DNA of 64,000 nt from Begonia masoniana (GCA_022432975.1 CM039509.1:21173432-21237431), one strand, 5' to 3'; positions 46,234 to 58,503 are shown, counted from the first letter of the stretch. The notes: generated by a model not told the origin, from the letters alone. Numbers and translations: made by a program.

Positions 46234-48100
46234 ATGCTACAATGTTCTAAAACAGCACGCATTTGAGCACTTAAACAAGCATATTTTCGGCTTTGTGAAA
46301 GAGTACATAAAATCAGTTTTGTGCAACTTTATGTAATACATAAGAGAAGCATCACATTAATATTCAGCAAGCAATATTAAAATGGCATGATTAGGCACTT
46401 TCATTCTCACTTGGAAAGCAAATTGGAATAGCAAAGTACAAAGCAGAAAAAAGGAAAAGTTACTAACCTAGTTAAAATACTAACCTAGAGTGTCTAAAGT
46501 TGGCCTGAAATTTTGTAATGAAGTTTTGAGGGCTTAAACGATATTTTTTGGGATCAAAACGTGACTGTCGCAGGTATTGCTTTGACATTGCTGTAGAGCT
46601 CTTTGAGAGCTTCGATTTTCAGGGTGGCACGTAAAAATATGACACTCGTAGCCAAAGTTATGGCTGTTTTAAGGAAGAAGGGTCAAATTCACTAACAAGA
46701 AGTTCTAAATCCACTAATTGATGACAACCGATTCGTACATGCTCTATTTAAACACCTTAGTGAACTTAGTATATATTCCAAACTTGAGGATGTAGCCAAT
46801 TAACTTATCAACAAAATGTTCTTAATTAAAAATCTCAGCCAAACATATAGTGAAAGCGACATAAATCAACACTAAAAATTGTGGTAGTTTAGGTTATGTA
46901 CTTTACTTAACTCTTACTTCTTTGAGCAACGTTTACTTTACCAATGCAATTAAAATGTAAAAGTAAACAAACTACAGTTTCATGCACAAATTGAACTTCA
47001 CTTCAGCAGAAAAGAATGAGAAAATCAACAGCACAACTATTGGAAAAGTAAAAAGCAAAAAAGCAAAGACATAATTCGGGTGAGTGTTTTGTTTTGGTGT
47101 GTTCAAAAAAGGTATTCGAATGATACACATGATATTCTGTAAAAGTAGCTATATCAAAATGTTATCAGAAAGGGAATGATGGAGCAGGACAGGAAACAAT
47201 AACAGCACAAAAACAGAATGGAATCAGAAAACACATAGCAGCAGTAGTAAAATGGTTTTTCCGAATAAGGTAATAAACAGCAGCTGTGAAAATGACATAT
47301 TTGTAAAACTTAAACCTTCTGTTACTGGCTTCTTTTAGGCATAAATTATAACAAGTTAATAAACAGGTTGGACCGATAGAAATATTCAGCAGAAATATTT
47401 ATGCAGCTCGAGTTTCAACTTGTATCTTCACTAAAGAACAGATTTAATAACATTTTCCTTCGGACATGCTTTATCACAAATCAAACAACATTCTGGAATA
47501 ACTTTTATGTAGCATATTTTCATACGAAACAGCAACACACAGCAAGAACAGTATCAAACAGCAGAAACTGGAAATGCAGTTCTGGAAATACAGCAACACA
47601 CAGTAAGAACATGACAGTAGCAGAAAACGATTTTAATCACCACCAATCAGCAAGTTTCATTAAGTTTTCTTTTAAACATTGTTCTTAGCAAGTTAATTAA
47701 ACAGTCTATAGCAAAGTTGTGCAAAAAAATAATAAAATCATTCACAAAACAGCAGCTAACACCAAGAACAGCAAGAACAACAAGAACAGCTTTATCGAGT
47801 TTTTGGGTTTTCAAACAGAGGATTCGAGTTCATCTTTAAAACCAGCAGAATAAACATACGATTTCCGAAATATAAATTTTATGGTCAAGTTTAGACAAGT
47901 CCTAGGAAGATTATCACATAATAAAAAGAAAGATTAAAGCAAAATAAATCGGGTTAGAGCAGTGAACACAGCAGAAAAACCAGAATCAGTTTTCTGGTTT
48001 TGCATAAACCAGTAAACCCGAAAATGAAAAATGAAAACATGCAAGAAAATGGGTAAGAAGATTCAAACCAATCGACTGCTAGCCTTCATGGGAAGCCATC
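46234..48100 (-). other. Element D leader, LTR-proximal part
   Basis: Non-coding A-rich sequence with scattered cagcaagaac-type repeats (about 47530-47600 and 47750-47790). It lies between E and the D primer site. No gene is seen. Confidence 0.65.
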
Positions 48101-48116
48101 CATGGCTCTGATACCA
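48101..48116 (-). other. Primer binding site of element D
   Basis: On the minus strand TGGTATCAGAGCCATG lies 2 bp after the 5' LTR. It is a perfect match to the usual initiator Met tRNA site. Confidence 0.9.
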
Positions 48117-48118
48117 CA

Positions 48119-49086
48119 TGACACAATTCCACAAACAACAGAGTTATACAAACGATAAGAAACAGCAACTCGGCTAGGCCGAGAATGCCTCTGAAACCAG
48201 CACAAATTTGACCAACCAAACGAGATCCAAATGAAACGAAATTTTAAGGGTTTCTTATCATATGTGTCCACAATACTTCCTTAAAGTTTCAAGTCCAGAT
48301 GATGAGAAAATAAAAAGTTATGTAAAGAACACCAGATGCTGTCTGATGCGCAATCTTTTGTAAGATCTCAGCATAACAATCTTCCAAGGAAGATTGGCAG
48401 CAAATGGAATAGGTTATGGCTACCTTCTTCGTGTATCCTACTCTATAAAGAGAGGGAAGAAGAGTGGAACGAAGGCTATTCAAGCAATTGTGGACTTGAA
48501 ATCTCAAAGGAGAGAACTCATTCTCGGTTCTTGACCGAACCGAGCCTTACCGTTCACCGATTTTCAAGGTCCGAACTCTTCAGACGAAATTAGGTTATTC
48601 TCATAACATCAACAACCATTACAAGCACCAATAACCATGAATTTATAGATCTAAGGTGGGTTGGTTGTTGGGCTGAGCTTGAGCTTCAAAAAGGGGCCAT
48701 TATGTGTGGCCAATGTTAGGCTTCTCTTTAATCTTCGACCCATGTTGGTTTTTCTCCATTTCCTTTGCTTCAACCAACTTCTAACCACCATCTAACTTAA
48801 CATACATCTAATCCTAATGTTTGAGGATGCATGCAACTATAAAGAATTACATGAAGGCCAATGTTTGCCAAATAAAACATACAAAAAAGTAACCAATAGA
48901 ACACTCATAATATTATGTTACAACGAGTTGAATTTAGGGAAGACAAATTCCATCTTTACCTTCATGCTTCCAATCAAAGCCTTTAAATATTCAACTCCTA
49001 CAAAATGAGAAGCAAATGTATTAATAAATTCATCTTTGTCAATAAACGCACTTACCTTGATTGGTGATGGAGACTTGGGCACATCA
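48119..49086 (-). repeat. Element D 5' LTR (968 bp)
   Basis: Homologous to 20490-21482 over its whole length and ending at the agtta duplication. On the minus strand its first 170 nt keep an open reading similar to the frame that enters the 3' LTR. Confidence 0.9.
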
Positions 49087-49091
49087 AGTTA

Positions 49092-49452
49092 TGTTTTGGG
49101 GAAAAATGGGCGTATGTTTTGGAAGGTTTGAAAGTGGATTATAGGTTACGGAAGTAAGGTAGAACGTTCGATGAGGTTGGCAGAGTTTGCTAAAGGGGAA
49201 ATGGTTAAGTGTGGGAAAAGGGAAACGGGTGATAGTCGTAATAAGGAAGGCATTCTGCCTAAAAGTGTCGACTGAAATCCTCTGGTGTCGATCACCAGGA
49301 TCGACAGGTGCGGGCAGATCCGATTGAGGTGTCGACCTGTTTGTAGAAGTGTCGACCAGTAAGTGTAAAAGTGCACACTGTGTCGACCCCAAGGATCGAT
49401 CCATGAGAACAGAGTCGATTGAAGTGTCGACCTATTTATAGAGGTGTCGACC
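49092..49452 (+). repeat. Element J 3' LTR, part 2
   Basis: Continues 20489 after D and is cut by G. It holds the first part of J's dyad module, built from GTGTCGACC and CTGGTGTCGATCACCAG. Confidence 0.8.
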
Positions 49453-49689
49453 TGTAACGCCCCGAGTTATCTGAACCCGGTTCGCCACACATAATACTAA
49501 ACCAAACTATGACTTTTTGAGAAAATTTTAAAATTTCATTCAACGGTCAAAACTTGACCCTTAAAACATTAAAACTTACAGCGGAAAAACATTTGTATAA
49601 ATAACATTTATTAAATAGTTAAAATATTGAAGACAGTTAGTTGAAAAAGAAAAGAAAACAGAACACATCTGCCGCTAAATAGTTCAAGC

Positions 49690-50195
49690 GGTAGATATAG
49701 AGACAAAAGAGTCTCGGCGGTAGAAGCCGTCCCAATTACATCTTCCACTCACAGAACGACAATATTTTACACTCGCATTCACCGCTCACAAAACGACAAA
49801 TCTCCTATTTACTTCTACCGCTCACAAACGACAAACATTCTCAGCTCACATCTACCCATAGAACAAGCTACGTCTTCCGATCACTAGACGACAAACATCC
49901 TCAATTCATATCTACCGATCGCAAAACGACAAATTTCTTCCTACATCTTCCGATAGATATAATATTCGACATCACCTGGTCACAAAACGACAAATTCTAA
50001 TACTCACATCCACCGATGGACTACATCCACCGATAGACAAAACTCTCGACTTCTACCGATGGACTAAATCCACCGATAGACAAAACTTTAGACTTCTACT
50101 GATAGACATCATCTACCGATAGATAAAAAATACTCAACATCTGCCGATAGACATCATCTACCGATAGATCAAAAACACTCAACAAAAACAGCATA
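49690..50195 (-). repeat. Degenerate repeat module of LTR G
   Basis: Plus-strand words TCTACCGCTCACAAACGACA, CTTCCGATCACTAGACGACA, and CTACCGATAGAC/CATCATCTACCGATAGA repeats. It is an eroded version of the F and H modules. Confidence 0.8.
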
Positions 50196-51032
50196 GCAAC
50201 AATTTCACTCTAAACAAAGAAAACTCCGACTACCAAAAGAACTTGAGCATTTTACTAAAAACCGTTCAAAACTACTTAAATCCGTGTATTACTCCAAAAT
50301 TTGGTAAAAACCACTATTAAATCCAACAGAGTATCATTATCAGAAAAGTCTCAAATTGTATTCAAAACATCAAAACTACCACTGTCATAAAAACTCTCAA
50401 CATACTTAAATTGAATCATGGTTCACTGAACCTCCTCATCTACTTCCACAAGTTAAACCGCCCCATCAGTTGCCAGATCGATGCATGAATGCACCCTTCC
50501 AACCTGCCTAGTTCTCAGCAAACTCAGAGAACACACCTGCTGTCACTTCTTCACCTTCAAAAAACTCATCTATTAGCCTAATGCTAAGTAAGTAAAGCAG
50601 TAATGAAATGGAATGCTGAAACATAAATTCCTAAACATGCAGTTTCTACTTTCTCATCTCAGTTGCATATGCATTCGTTTCTGCTCTGATCCCCCTGTGA
50701 AATTGGGAGTTGGATCACTTCTCCCAAAGTCATACATCCTCTCTCCCGATTAAGGGGCGGATTAGTTCCCTTAACAACTGTTCAGATCCCCCTGTCAAAT
50801 TGGGAGTTAGATAACTTCTCCCAAAGTATAAATCCCTTCATAAGTTAAGGGGCGGATTAGTTCCCTTAATAGTTTATATGTTACAGTCTGTTCATTCATT
50901 ACCATGCCATTTCATGTAAATTCATTTTCGCATACTTTAAAAATATGATGCATGACATACAAACACATTCAAACAAACATAATCCTACTGTTTTGTGATG
51001 TAGGCCCGAAGGCACAAGCATACTTCACTTAC

Positions 51033-51082
51033 CTGGTCTCCTGAGATTGTCTGGTTGTTAGCTACTTCGGAAGTCTGCTCAC
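51033..51082 (-). other. Putative 50-nt LTR leader mini-exon (G)
   Basis: On the minus strand GATTATAG/GTGAGCAG opens and GAGACCAG/GTAAGTG closes the segment. Confidence 0.5.
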
Positions 51083-51559
51083 CTATAATCTTAAACAGAG
51101 CACCGCATTACTAAACCTCATTCTAAACTATTTAGAAATCTTAGGGAAACTAGCTGGAAGTCCTGTTCGTCGAGCATTCCTGGTTCTCCCCAAAACCACT
51201 CACAGCATTCACGAACACTCCCCTACAATCTCTCTGTTATCTAATCACTAAAACAACAAGTAAAATGAAACAAAACTCATATATAATGGAGAAAATCAGA
51301 GAGGAAAATGTCAGAAGGAAGTCTGCTGAGCTGAGCTGAAAATCAACGAAGGGAAATTGTAATAGGTGGCGGCTACTGTGCATTAAACGCAGAACCTCTT
51401 CCCTTAAATAGGTTATCCCCTTTATATCTCAATTTACCATTATGCCCTCGCCTAGTCACTCATTAGCCTAATCACTAATTTCTCCCAATTTCATCAATAA
51501 AACATTCACTACTAGTTGACAAAATAAGTTGGCTCGATGAAATTGGGTGCTACACCACC

Positions 51560-51894
51560 AGTTAGCACAAAGGTGCACAAGGTGTCGACCCCCAAGGATT
51601 GACCGGTGAGGGCAGAGCCGGTTGAAGGGTCGACCGGTCTGTATTAGTGTCGACCGGTAGACACTCCTATTTTGGTTGTTTTCTTTAAAATTTTGATTTC
51701 GTATATAACTCAAACCCTACCCCTAATAAGTCCTTTAAACACGTTTTCCAATGATTACTAAAGTATTTAAAAGCCTCAAAACCGAGTTTACCTCTTAACG
51801 AAAGGATAAAAAAAATTATGTCAAAAATGTGTACAAGTCTCTTGAGTCATATCAAGTCCAGTGGCGACGCCTACGGGGAATAGGGGTCACCACA
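51560..51894 (+). repeat. Element J 3' LTR, part 3 (probable end)
   Basis: Resumes after G with more GTCGACCGGT dyads (51590-51662), then AT-rich sequence. It probably ends at GGGGTCACCACA (51894), by analogy with GGGGTGTTACA ends of relatives. The end is inferred because no second J LTR is in the window. Confidence 0.6.
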
Positions 51895-52201
51895 CTAAAC
51901 CAAATTACAAATCTTGCATTAAAAGAAACCTCAATACCATAATAGGCCAAGAATCAAGATCTTATCTGATTTTATCAGTTTAATACGTTAATGACAACTC
52001 CGATTAGATTTTTTTACCAATATATCATATTTGACATAATGCCCCTAAAGCTATTTTTTTATTATTAAAACATGCCCAAAGTAGAGATCAAGCCATTTAA
52101 TGGCAAGACTACCTTTGGATAATGGAAAAAAAAAGAAGTTTGTCATCATTGTGCAAATAAAAGTGCACAAAGCACTTTTACTAAAAGATAAGCTATCAAA
52201 G
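51895..52201 (+). other. J-flanking sequence with a possible copia gag remnant
   Basis: Mostly AT-rich. From 52072 a short reading MPKVEIKPFNGKTTFG, then a stop and HKALLLKDKL in another frame, resembles the start of Ty1/copia gag. Too short and broken to be certain. Confidence 0.35.
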
Positions 52202-52672
52202 AGAGATTACAAACGAGTCTTTTGAGTCGAGCCTAAAAAGGCTCGCTCACCGAGCTTAGCAAGTTAAATGAGTGGAGCCTAACGAGTTCATTTTAAAAAA
52301 AAATTCAATTTGAGTCGGCTCACTAGCTATGAGTTAAACGAGGCAAGTCAAGCCAACTAAATGAGCCTAACAAGTCTTCAAAAGTCGAGTCTAACGAGCC
52401 GATCATACATAAATATTTTCAATTTATACATAAATTCTAATATAATTATAAATATTTTTTATAATTATAATGTGAAAATATAATAGTTAGTCGTTTAATG
52501 AACAAAATGATTATTAATATATAGAATAACATGTATTAAAGAATTTTTTTTGAGCGATTCAAAAAAAAAATATCATACGAGTATTATTACAAATATTTGA
52601 TAGTTGCATCACTACAAATTAGATACATTTCAACTAGTTTGACACCCATCTATTTGTAATCATTTGCAACAT
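52202..52672 (+). mobile_element. hAT-like MITE, 3' end missing
   Basis: Starts AGAGATTACAAACGAG and continues with many GAGCCTAACGAG/GGCTCGCTCACCGAGC words, then an AT-rich core and GACACCCATCTATTTG. In reverse orientation this order matches the copy at 60476-61180. The terminal GCTCG-rich segment seen there is missing here. Confidence 0.65.
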
Positions 52673-53179
52673 GAAAAAATTACAAGTTCGAAAAAATTAC
52701 TTCAATCTGCAGTCTTCAACATCTAAATTTTTCAATTCTTCGAGTATTTCATTCTCCTTGTTGATCTATTGTCATGACGTTGTTCCAATATTTGATACAC
52801 ATCCACCTGCACTAAAAGAAGACTTTAATGTTAAAGTAGACACAAAAGTGTTAGTAGATCACGTGCAATTGTAAAAAGAATAATATATATAGTGGAGTAC
52901 TTTTTCTATCAATGTAAAATATTAAAATTTTCTTCCAAAGAATATTGATAACAAATTTCAAAATAAATATGAAGTTCATAACACAAAAAAGTAGAATTAC
53001 TTTCAGTATCTAATTCAATTCATATATCATGAATGCTAAATTGTTGAACTACAATAGTATCACCCCAACTACTACTTGCATCACTCCTTCTATGTGCTGG
53101 AACACGTACACGACTTACAATAAAGAATCGTTATCTAAACCCAAATAGATCGTCTCTTATGTTAAGAATATGATATATC
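52673..53179. other. Unassigned AT-rich sequence
   Basis: No gene or repeat is recognised. It abuts the atatc target duplication of H (53175-53179). Confidence 0.5.
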
Positions 53180-53667
53180 TGTAACACCCGACTTTAATTA
53201 AAAGTTTAAAATAACAGATAAATCTATTAAGTATAATCGATGAATGAAATTTTAGTATAATGTAGGTTAGGTTGAAGAATGAGTAAGTAAGGGCATAAGG
53301 GTAATTGGAAAATTTGAAAGTGGATAAGGTATTTAAGGCAAAAAGTTTAGAGTAGCCGCCACCACTACTCATTTTCTTTCCCTTTCGGTCTTCAGCTCGA
53401 ACGGCAGAAATCTCTAGGCGATTCTCCTGCCCGATTCTCCTTCAACCTAGGTAAGCCCTCCTTGTTTTCTTGCGATTTTAGTAGTTAGATAGCTGAGGGA
53501 GTACAATGTGAGGAGTTTCGAGGAATGTTGTGATTTAGAGTAGGTTCGGGCTGAGCGACTATTGAGAATACCCGAGTTGTGGGGTTTCAAATTTGGTTTC
53601 CTCAAACTCCTGTATTGATTCTGTGAAGTTTAGTGAAAGTTTTATATATGTATTATTATGATTTTAG

Positions 53668-53718
53668 GTGAGCGAGCTTCTGAAGTAGCATTTAGCCGAG
53701 CAATTTTTAGGGAGCCAG
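53668..53718 (+). other. Putative 51-nt LTR leader mini-exon (H)
   Basis: GATTTTAG/GTGAGCGAG opens and GGAGCCAG/GTAAGTAG closes the segment. Confidence 0.5.
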
Positions 53719-53881
53719 GTAAGTAGAGTTTGTTTGTGCCTTCGGGCCTACATCACAAACAGTAGGATTTATGTATGTTTGTATGTTTATTTCCAGTTGT
53801 CGTGCATCATGTTTTAAAAGATTACGAAAATGAATTTACATGAAACGCATGGTAAATGTGAGCAGGATGATCAGAACAACT

Positions 53882-54075
53882 GTTAAGGGGGATTAATCCG
53901 CCCCTTAATTGAGAACAGAGGATTGAGGTTTTGGGAAAAGTGATCCACTTCCCAATCCTACAGGGGGATCAGACCAGTTAACTGTTAAGGGAATTAATCT
54001 GCCCCTTAATTGAGATCAGAGGATGTATGCTTTGGGGGATGACTGATCCACTTTCCCATCGTACAGAGGGATCCA
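53882..54075 (+). other. Paired hairpins in putative intron 2 of H
   Basis: TTAAGGGGGATTAATCCGCC and its partner CCCCTTAA form one stem. TTGGGAAAAGTG with CACTTCCCAA forms another. Both recur within the region, as in F and G. Confidence 0.75.
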
Positions 54076-54574
54076 CAGAGAACAAATTTGAATACAACTG
54101 AGATGAGAAAGTAGAGATTGCATGTTTAGGGAAATTTTTGTTTCATTAATTCATTTCATTCATTGCTCTACTTGCTTAGCATTAGGCTAATAGATGAGTT
54201 TGTGATGTAGGTGAAGAAGTTACTGAAGGTGTGTTTACCGACCAATAAGAGGACCAGGCTGGTTGGAGGAGCATTTTCAGGCATCGGTTTGGCCATCTGT
54301 TAAGGCGGTTTAATCCATGGCTGCAGGTGTTGAGTTGGGAGTAACTAGTTCCGTATAGATGTTTCTTTTTTGAAAATTTTATGATAGTAGTGTTTTCAAA
54401 ACTTTGAATACATTATGAGAATCTTTGATATTAGTGTTCTGTTGGGTTTTGAAAATACTGTTTTCTACTGGATGTAAGTGATGCAATGATTTGATCTGTC
54501 TCTGATTGGTCTTAGTAAAATGCTTAAATCCTTTTGATAGTCAGAGCTTTCTTGGAATACAGCAGAATTGGTGT

Positions 54575-54960
54575 TCTGAAGTCTATCGGCAGATGTTGGA
54601 TGAAGGAGTCATCCAGCTGACGTCATCGGTAGATGAAAGTGGTAAGTCTTGTCGTCTAGCGATCGGCAGATGTTGGATGAAGGAGTCATCCGGCTGACGT
54701 CATCGGTAGATGAAAGTGGTAAGTTTTGTCGTCTAGCGATCGGCAGATGCTGGAGGAAGGAATCCCCCGGCTGACGTCATCGGTAGATGTAAGTAGCAAG
54801 TTTTGTCGCCTAGTTATCGTAGATGCAGTCTACCGAGAGTTGTCCTGTTGTATATCTTCCGGCTGACGTCATCGGAAGATGTAGGTAGTGTTTATCGTTT
54901 TGTGACCGGTTGATATAACCGAAGTTTTGTCGTTTGTCATCGGTAGGGGTCTCCTATTTT
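54575..54960 (+). repeat. TGACGTCA-type tandem dyad module of LTR H
   Basis: About 78-bp units of CGGCAGATGTTGGATGAAGG, then CCGGCTGACGTCATCGG, then TTGTCGTCTAGCGAT. About three copies plus partial ones. TGACGTCA is the palindromic core recognised by plant bZIP factors. Confidence 0.88.
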
Positions 54961-55599
54961 CTATTTCTGCTTCTTGTGTTGACTTTGTCGTCGGCAGATG
55001 TGTTTGACTTCTGCAATTTCATGGGTATTCCACATTTTTAAAGCTTTATATTTTTGGCCCATTATTCTTAACACTCCCAACAATTATTTTAAAATGTTTT
55101 CACAGATTATTTAACTTCATTGATGTTCGATTGATTTCCGCTGCAAGTTTTAAAATACATCGAGTTTTAGAAAATGTCAAATTTTGGCTGTTGAGTGAAA
55201 TATTTTTAAATTTAGTATCAAGTCGTCATGGTTCGGTTCAGTGTGTTGAGTAGCAAACCGGGTTTAGATAACTCGGGGCGTTACAATATCATATCTTGAG
55301 TGTGTTAGATTTTGGTATTACCCGAATACTAGTTGGACCTGGTTGGGCTCGTATATCAATATTAGCGTTTTATGTTTTCTTTATATATTAATACTTGAGT
55401 CGCAAAACCTAACTGTATCTTGATTTTCTAGAATTTCACAATTGTGCATGGTTTTTTCCCGTCTACGATTTTCCATGTTAATTTTAACGTTCTTGAATTT
55501 CTTTGTTTATTATTTTTTTACATGATTATCAACGTTCCATTCTCAACCATTGTTATTAAAGCTGCGTTGAAGGGTGTTGAACAATTTCTAGTTTGCAAT

Positions 55600-56460
55600 T
55601 TTGTTACAATTTGCAAATTAAAAACATAAAAACAAAAAAAAGGAAAAATTTTGCTTGCGTCGTTTTTATCTTCATTACAAAGAAGAAAAGGACTAAATCA
55701 CTGTCGTGCCGCCGTATCTGAGTGACAAAGAAGAAAAAGCATCTTCTCTCTCCGTCTGTTGCCCAGCGAGGAAGAAGAGGAGCACCCGTCGCTGAGTAGG
55801 AGAGAAGACTTGCGTTGTCCTCCGCGCGCAGTGAAGTCGACAAAAGGCTCTCATTTTTCTACCTATATTTGCCACGCTGTCGTCGTTCTTCCTCTCAGAA
55901 ACCACCCACTAAACGACCCGCTGATCACGAGTGGCTACTAGTCGATGAACAGCAGCAGAAATTGCCGTTGGTCCAGCTCCGTCTCTACCCAGAACTCGAT
56001 CCGTCGCTGAGTTCTGACCAACTCTCCACCAGACTTCCGTTCTCCGACCAGAGAGCCAACGTCTGACTTGTCTCGCGGCTGAGCAAAAGAGGAGTTTGTG
56101 GTGACCCATTCTCTCTGCAAACTATTCTTGGTCAAATAGTTAAGAAATTCAAAGTTGAAAATTTTGGTTGATTTTCAATATAGAAATATTTGTACTCTAA
56201 ATTTTGGTTCAATGGAATATTTTTGGGTTATTTTGAATTTCTACATTTTGGGCAATTTATTATTGGTTTGGAATATTTGGTGGAGTTGTGTTGAGATTTG
56301 TGTAAGCTGATTTTTGTTGGGGTATCGATATTTTGGGTTTTAAATTTTTGGTCGGATATTTTGTTGAAGCCGGTATTTTTGAGAGAAAGGTTTGTTCAAG
56401 TTCAAGTTTTATTTCTAAATTTTATGCGATTTATTTATTAGATCGAAACACAAAGTTTCT
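55600..56460 (+). other. Copia leader region
   Basis: Non-coding. It has a C/T-rich stretch up to about 56110, then a T-rich, low-complexity stretch. Short open frames here look incidental. Confidence 0.45.
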
Positions 56461-56462
56461 AT

Positions 56463-58070
56463 TATAGCAGGTGAAAATGCAAGATATGCTCAAATCGATG
56501 AAATTAGATGACGGGTTGTTAGGGATCAAGAAGATACCCTTATCATGAAATGAAGAGGAGAAATTCTAAAGAATCGAAAAACTCTATCTTTGATACGTCT
56601 GCTTTTGTCAAATCAGATTTTACAAGACATTCTGAACGAGAAAATTGTCTCCAAATTATGGGCAAAATTGAAGAAAATCCTAATGATAAGCTTTATCTGA
56701 AGCAACATTTATTTCTCATTAGTTGACGGAAGGCAGCTTAGTTGAAGAACACTTGACCGAATTCAAGGAGTTAGTATTGGATTTGGGAACTATGGGATGC
56801 AAGTACGATGAAGAGGATTTGTGGTTGATTCTATTGTACATGTTGTCTGCTTCATATGGTGCTTTTAGAGAGACTATTTTGTATAGTTGGGAGACTTTGA
56901 CTCTGAAAGAGATTTAGTGGGTTTTCTTATCAAAGAAGAAGATGAAGCAAATTGTTGTTGGATCTGAGTCTCGAGTAGAAGGACTTGTCGTTCGAGGTAG
57001 AACAAGAGAGTATTACAATAAAGTAGTGATAAAGTTCAGGTTGTGAAGGGCAAATCAAAGTCAAGGAATCGTGATAGAACTTGCTACTTCTGTCAGAATA
57101 AGGGGTACATTAAATCTGAGTGTTGAGAATTTCATGTTAAGAAAGCTGTTGAGAAGGGAAAAGAACCGATGACGTCTGGTGGAGTTGTTGTCGCAGAAGA
57201 AAACTATAGTGATGTAGATCTTCTAGTAGTGTAAGAGGGAAGCTCAAAGTTAAACAATGGTTGAATTTTGGATACAGCTTATTCGTTTCATATGAGTGAC
57301 AATCGAAATTAGTTTTCGACATATGAGACTGTTTCAAAAGGTGTTGTGTTAATGGGTAATAACGCACATTGTAAGGTAGATGGTATTGCTATCATTAGAA
57401 GGATGTTTGAAGGAGTTATGAGGATATTTGGTAATGTGCGACATGTTCTCGAGTTGAAAAAGAATCTGATCTCATTGAGTACTCTGGATGTTAAAGGATA
57501 CGAGTACATCGTTGTAGGTAGAGCTGCGAAGATCAATTGTTATGCTCTCGTCATGTTAAATGGAAACAAGAAATCTGCAAATTTGTATATGTTACATGGT
57601 TCTACAGTGACTGGTAATAAGACTGCTAAGTTTGTGAATTCACCTTCTAAGAGATTGTTGATAAATGGTTAAATGGGCGGACTTACGATTGCTATGAAGA
57701 CTCTGAAGAAGTCAAGTTCTTAGGTGAAATTCAAGTTAGGATCTGAATCTACATTAGAGTCGGTGAGTCAGTTTATTACAGACGTTCAGTCACCAGCTTC
57801 AGTTTTACGTCAGAATGGTATCGCAAAAAGAAGAACCAAGTGAAAGGTTAAAGCTTTGGAGTGATATGGTTAAATTGTGGGTTATGCGTTGAATATTATT
57901 GAGAGTAACGATTTCAGTGCGGAGTCTTAAACATGTTTACAAGCAGTATGTTGTGACAACTCTGATAGCTTAGTGATACCATTAAGAAGGCGATGTGATT
58001 TCTTCTCAAGTATGTCTCTCAAGTTTAAGTAAGACTTAAACTTGATCGGTATCAAATGCTGAGGTGGCCC
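56463..58070 (+). pseudogene. Ty1/copia gag, protease and pre-integrase remnants
   Basis: Broken frames show copia gag (LTEFKELVLDLGTMGCKYDE, EGLVVRGRTRE), a knuckle-like CYFCQNKGYIKSEC, the start of protease (DTAYSFHMSDN) and a pre-integrase region (LKKNLISLSTLDVKGYEY, LYMLHGSTVTGNKTAK). Reverse transcriptase and integrase core are not found, so a large internal part is deleted. Many stops are present. Confidence 0.82.
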
Positions 58071-58503
58071 GTTAGTGACTTTTGTGGAAGAGGAGGTTAT
58101 TTTTTAATGGAGTTTTGCATATTCATTTCCATGCACTGAATTTCTTTGAAGATAGAGATTGTAAGAGTTTAGTGTTCTGAATTCGCTTTGGGTTGGGACG
58201 AGTATCATTCGTTAGATCTCTTAGTGGAATTCGTGTCAAGAGTGAGATTGTCAGAGTTTGGTATTACCCGAATTCTAGTTGGATTTGGTCGAGCCCGTAT
58301 ATCAATACTAAGGTTTTATGTTTTCTCTATATGTTGATGTTGGAGTCACAAAACTCAATTATAACTTGATTTTCTATTAGTGAATTTCTCCTCTACCAGT
58401 TATTTTTTTCCATCGAGGAATTTCCACTTAAATCTTGGTGTCCTTATTTTTTCACGTTTATTTTCTTTTTCCTTATTGTTATTATTCGAATCTTAATAGA
58501 GTG

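Larger units (their letters stand above)
20490..49086 (-). mobile_element. Element D: gag-only LTR retrotransposon (TR-GAG type), host of E
   Basis: Minus-strand element with LTRs at 48119-49086 (5') and 20490-21482 (3'), a Met tRNA primer site, a gag frame and an uncharacterised open region, but no protease, reverse transcriptase or integrase. An exact target duplication agtta (20485-20489, 49087-49091) flanks it in J's LTR. Without the Athila insert E (24662-46228 plus one catgc) it is about 7.0 kb. Gag-only elements of this kind have been described in plants as TR-GAG; assignment is from structure. Confidence 0.87.
49453..51554 (-). mobile_element. Solo LTR G (2102 bp)
   Basis: On the minus strand TGTAGCACCCAATTTCATCG to CTCGGGGCGTTACA. 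The flanks cgacc (49448-49452) and ccacc (51555-51559) are a target duplication with one change. It is the same family as H in opposite orientation. It has a mini-exon (51033-51082), paired hairpins (about 50690-50880) and a repeat module (49690-50195). Confidence 0.9.
53180..55285 (+). mobile_element. Solo LTR H (2106 bp)
   Basis: Begins TGTAACACCCGACTTTAATT, ends CTCGGGGCGTTACA, with exact atatc duplication (53175-53179, 55286-55290). It has a GGGCATAAGGGTAATTGG box (53291-53308), TATTTAAGGC, a mini-exon (53668-53718), paired hairpins (53882-54075), branch-like CTTGCTTAGCATTAGG, GATGTAG acceptor and a TGACGTCA module. Confidence 0.95.
55303..58498 (+). mobile_element. Decayed Ty1/copia element with short LTRs
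   Basis: An imperfect direct repeat starts TGTTAGATTTTGGTATTACC at 55303 and TGTCAGAGTTTGGTATTACC at 58249; the first 130 bp align well. The flank gagtg (55298-55302) recurs at 58499-58503, giving a 250-bp 3' LTR that ends TA rather than CA. The region between carries copia gag and protease remnants. The exact end of the 5' LTR is unclear (about 55560). Confidence 0.7.

Noticed and set aside
47401..47688. 95-residue ORF in the D leader
   Set aside because: A-rich low-complexity sequence with cagcaacaca repeats and no recognisable domain.
55693..56135. Several overlapping 60-85 residue ORFs on both strands
   Set aside because: GC-richer copia leader sequence is open in many frames at once. 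No frame is favoured and no motif is seen.
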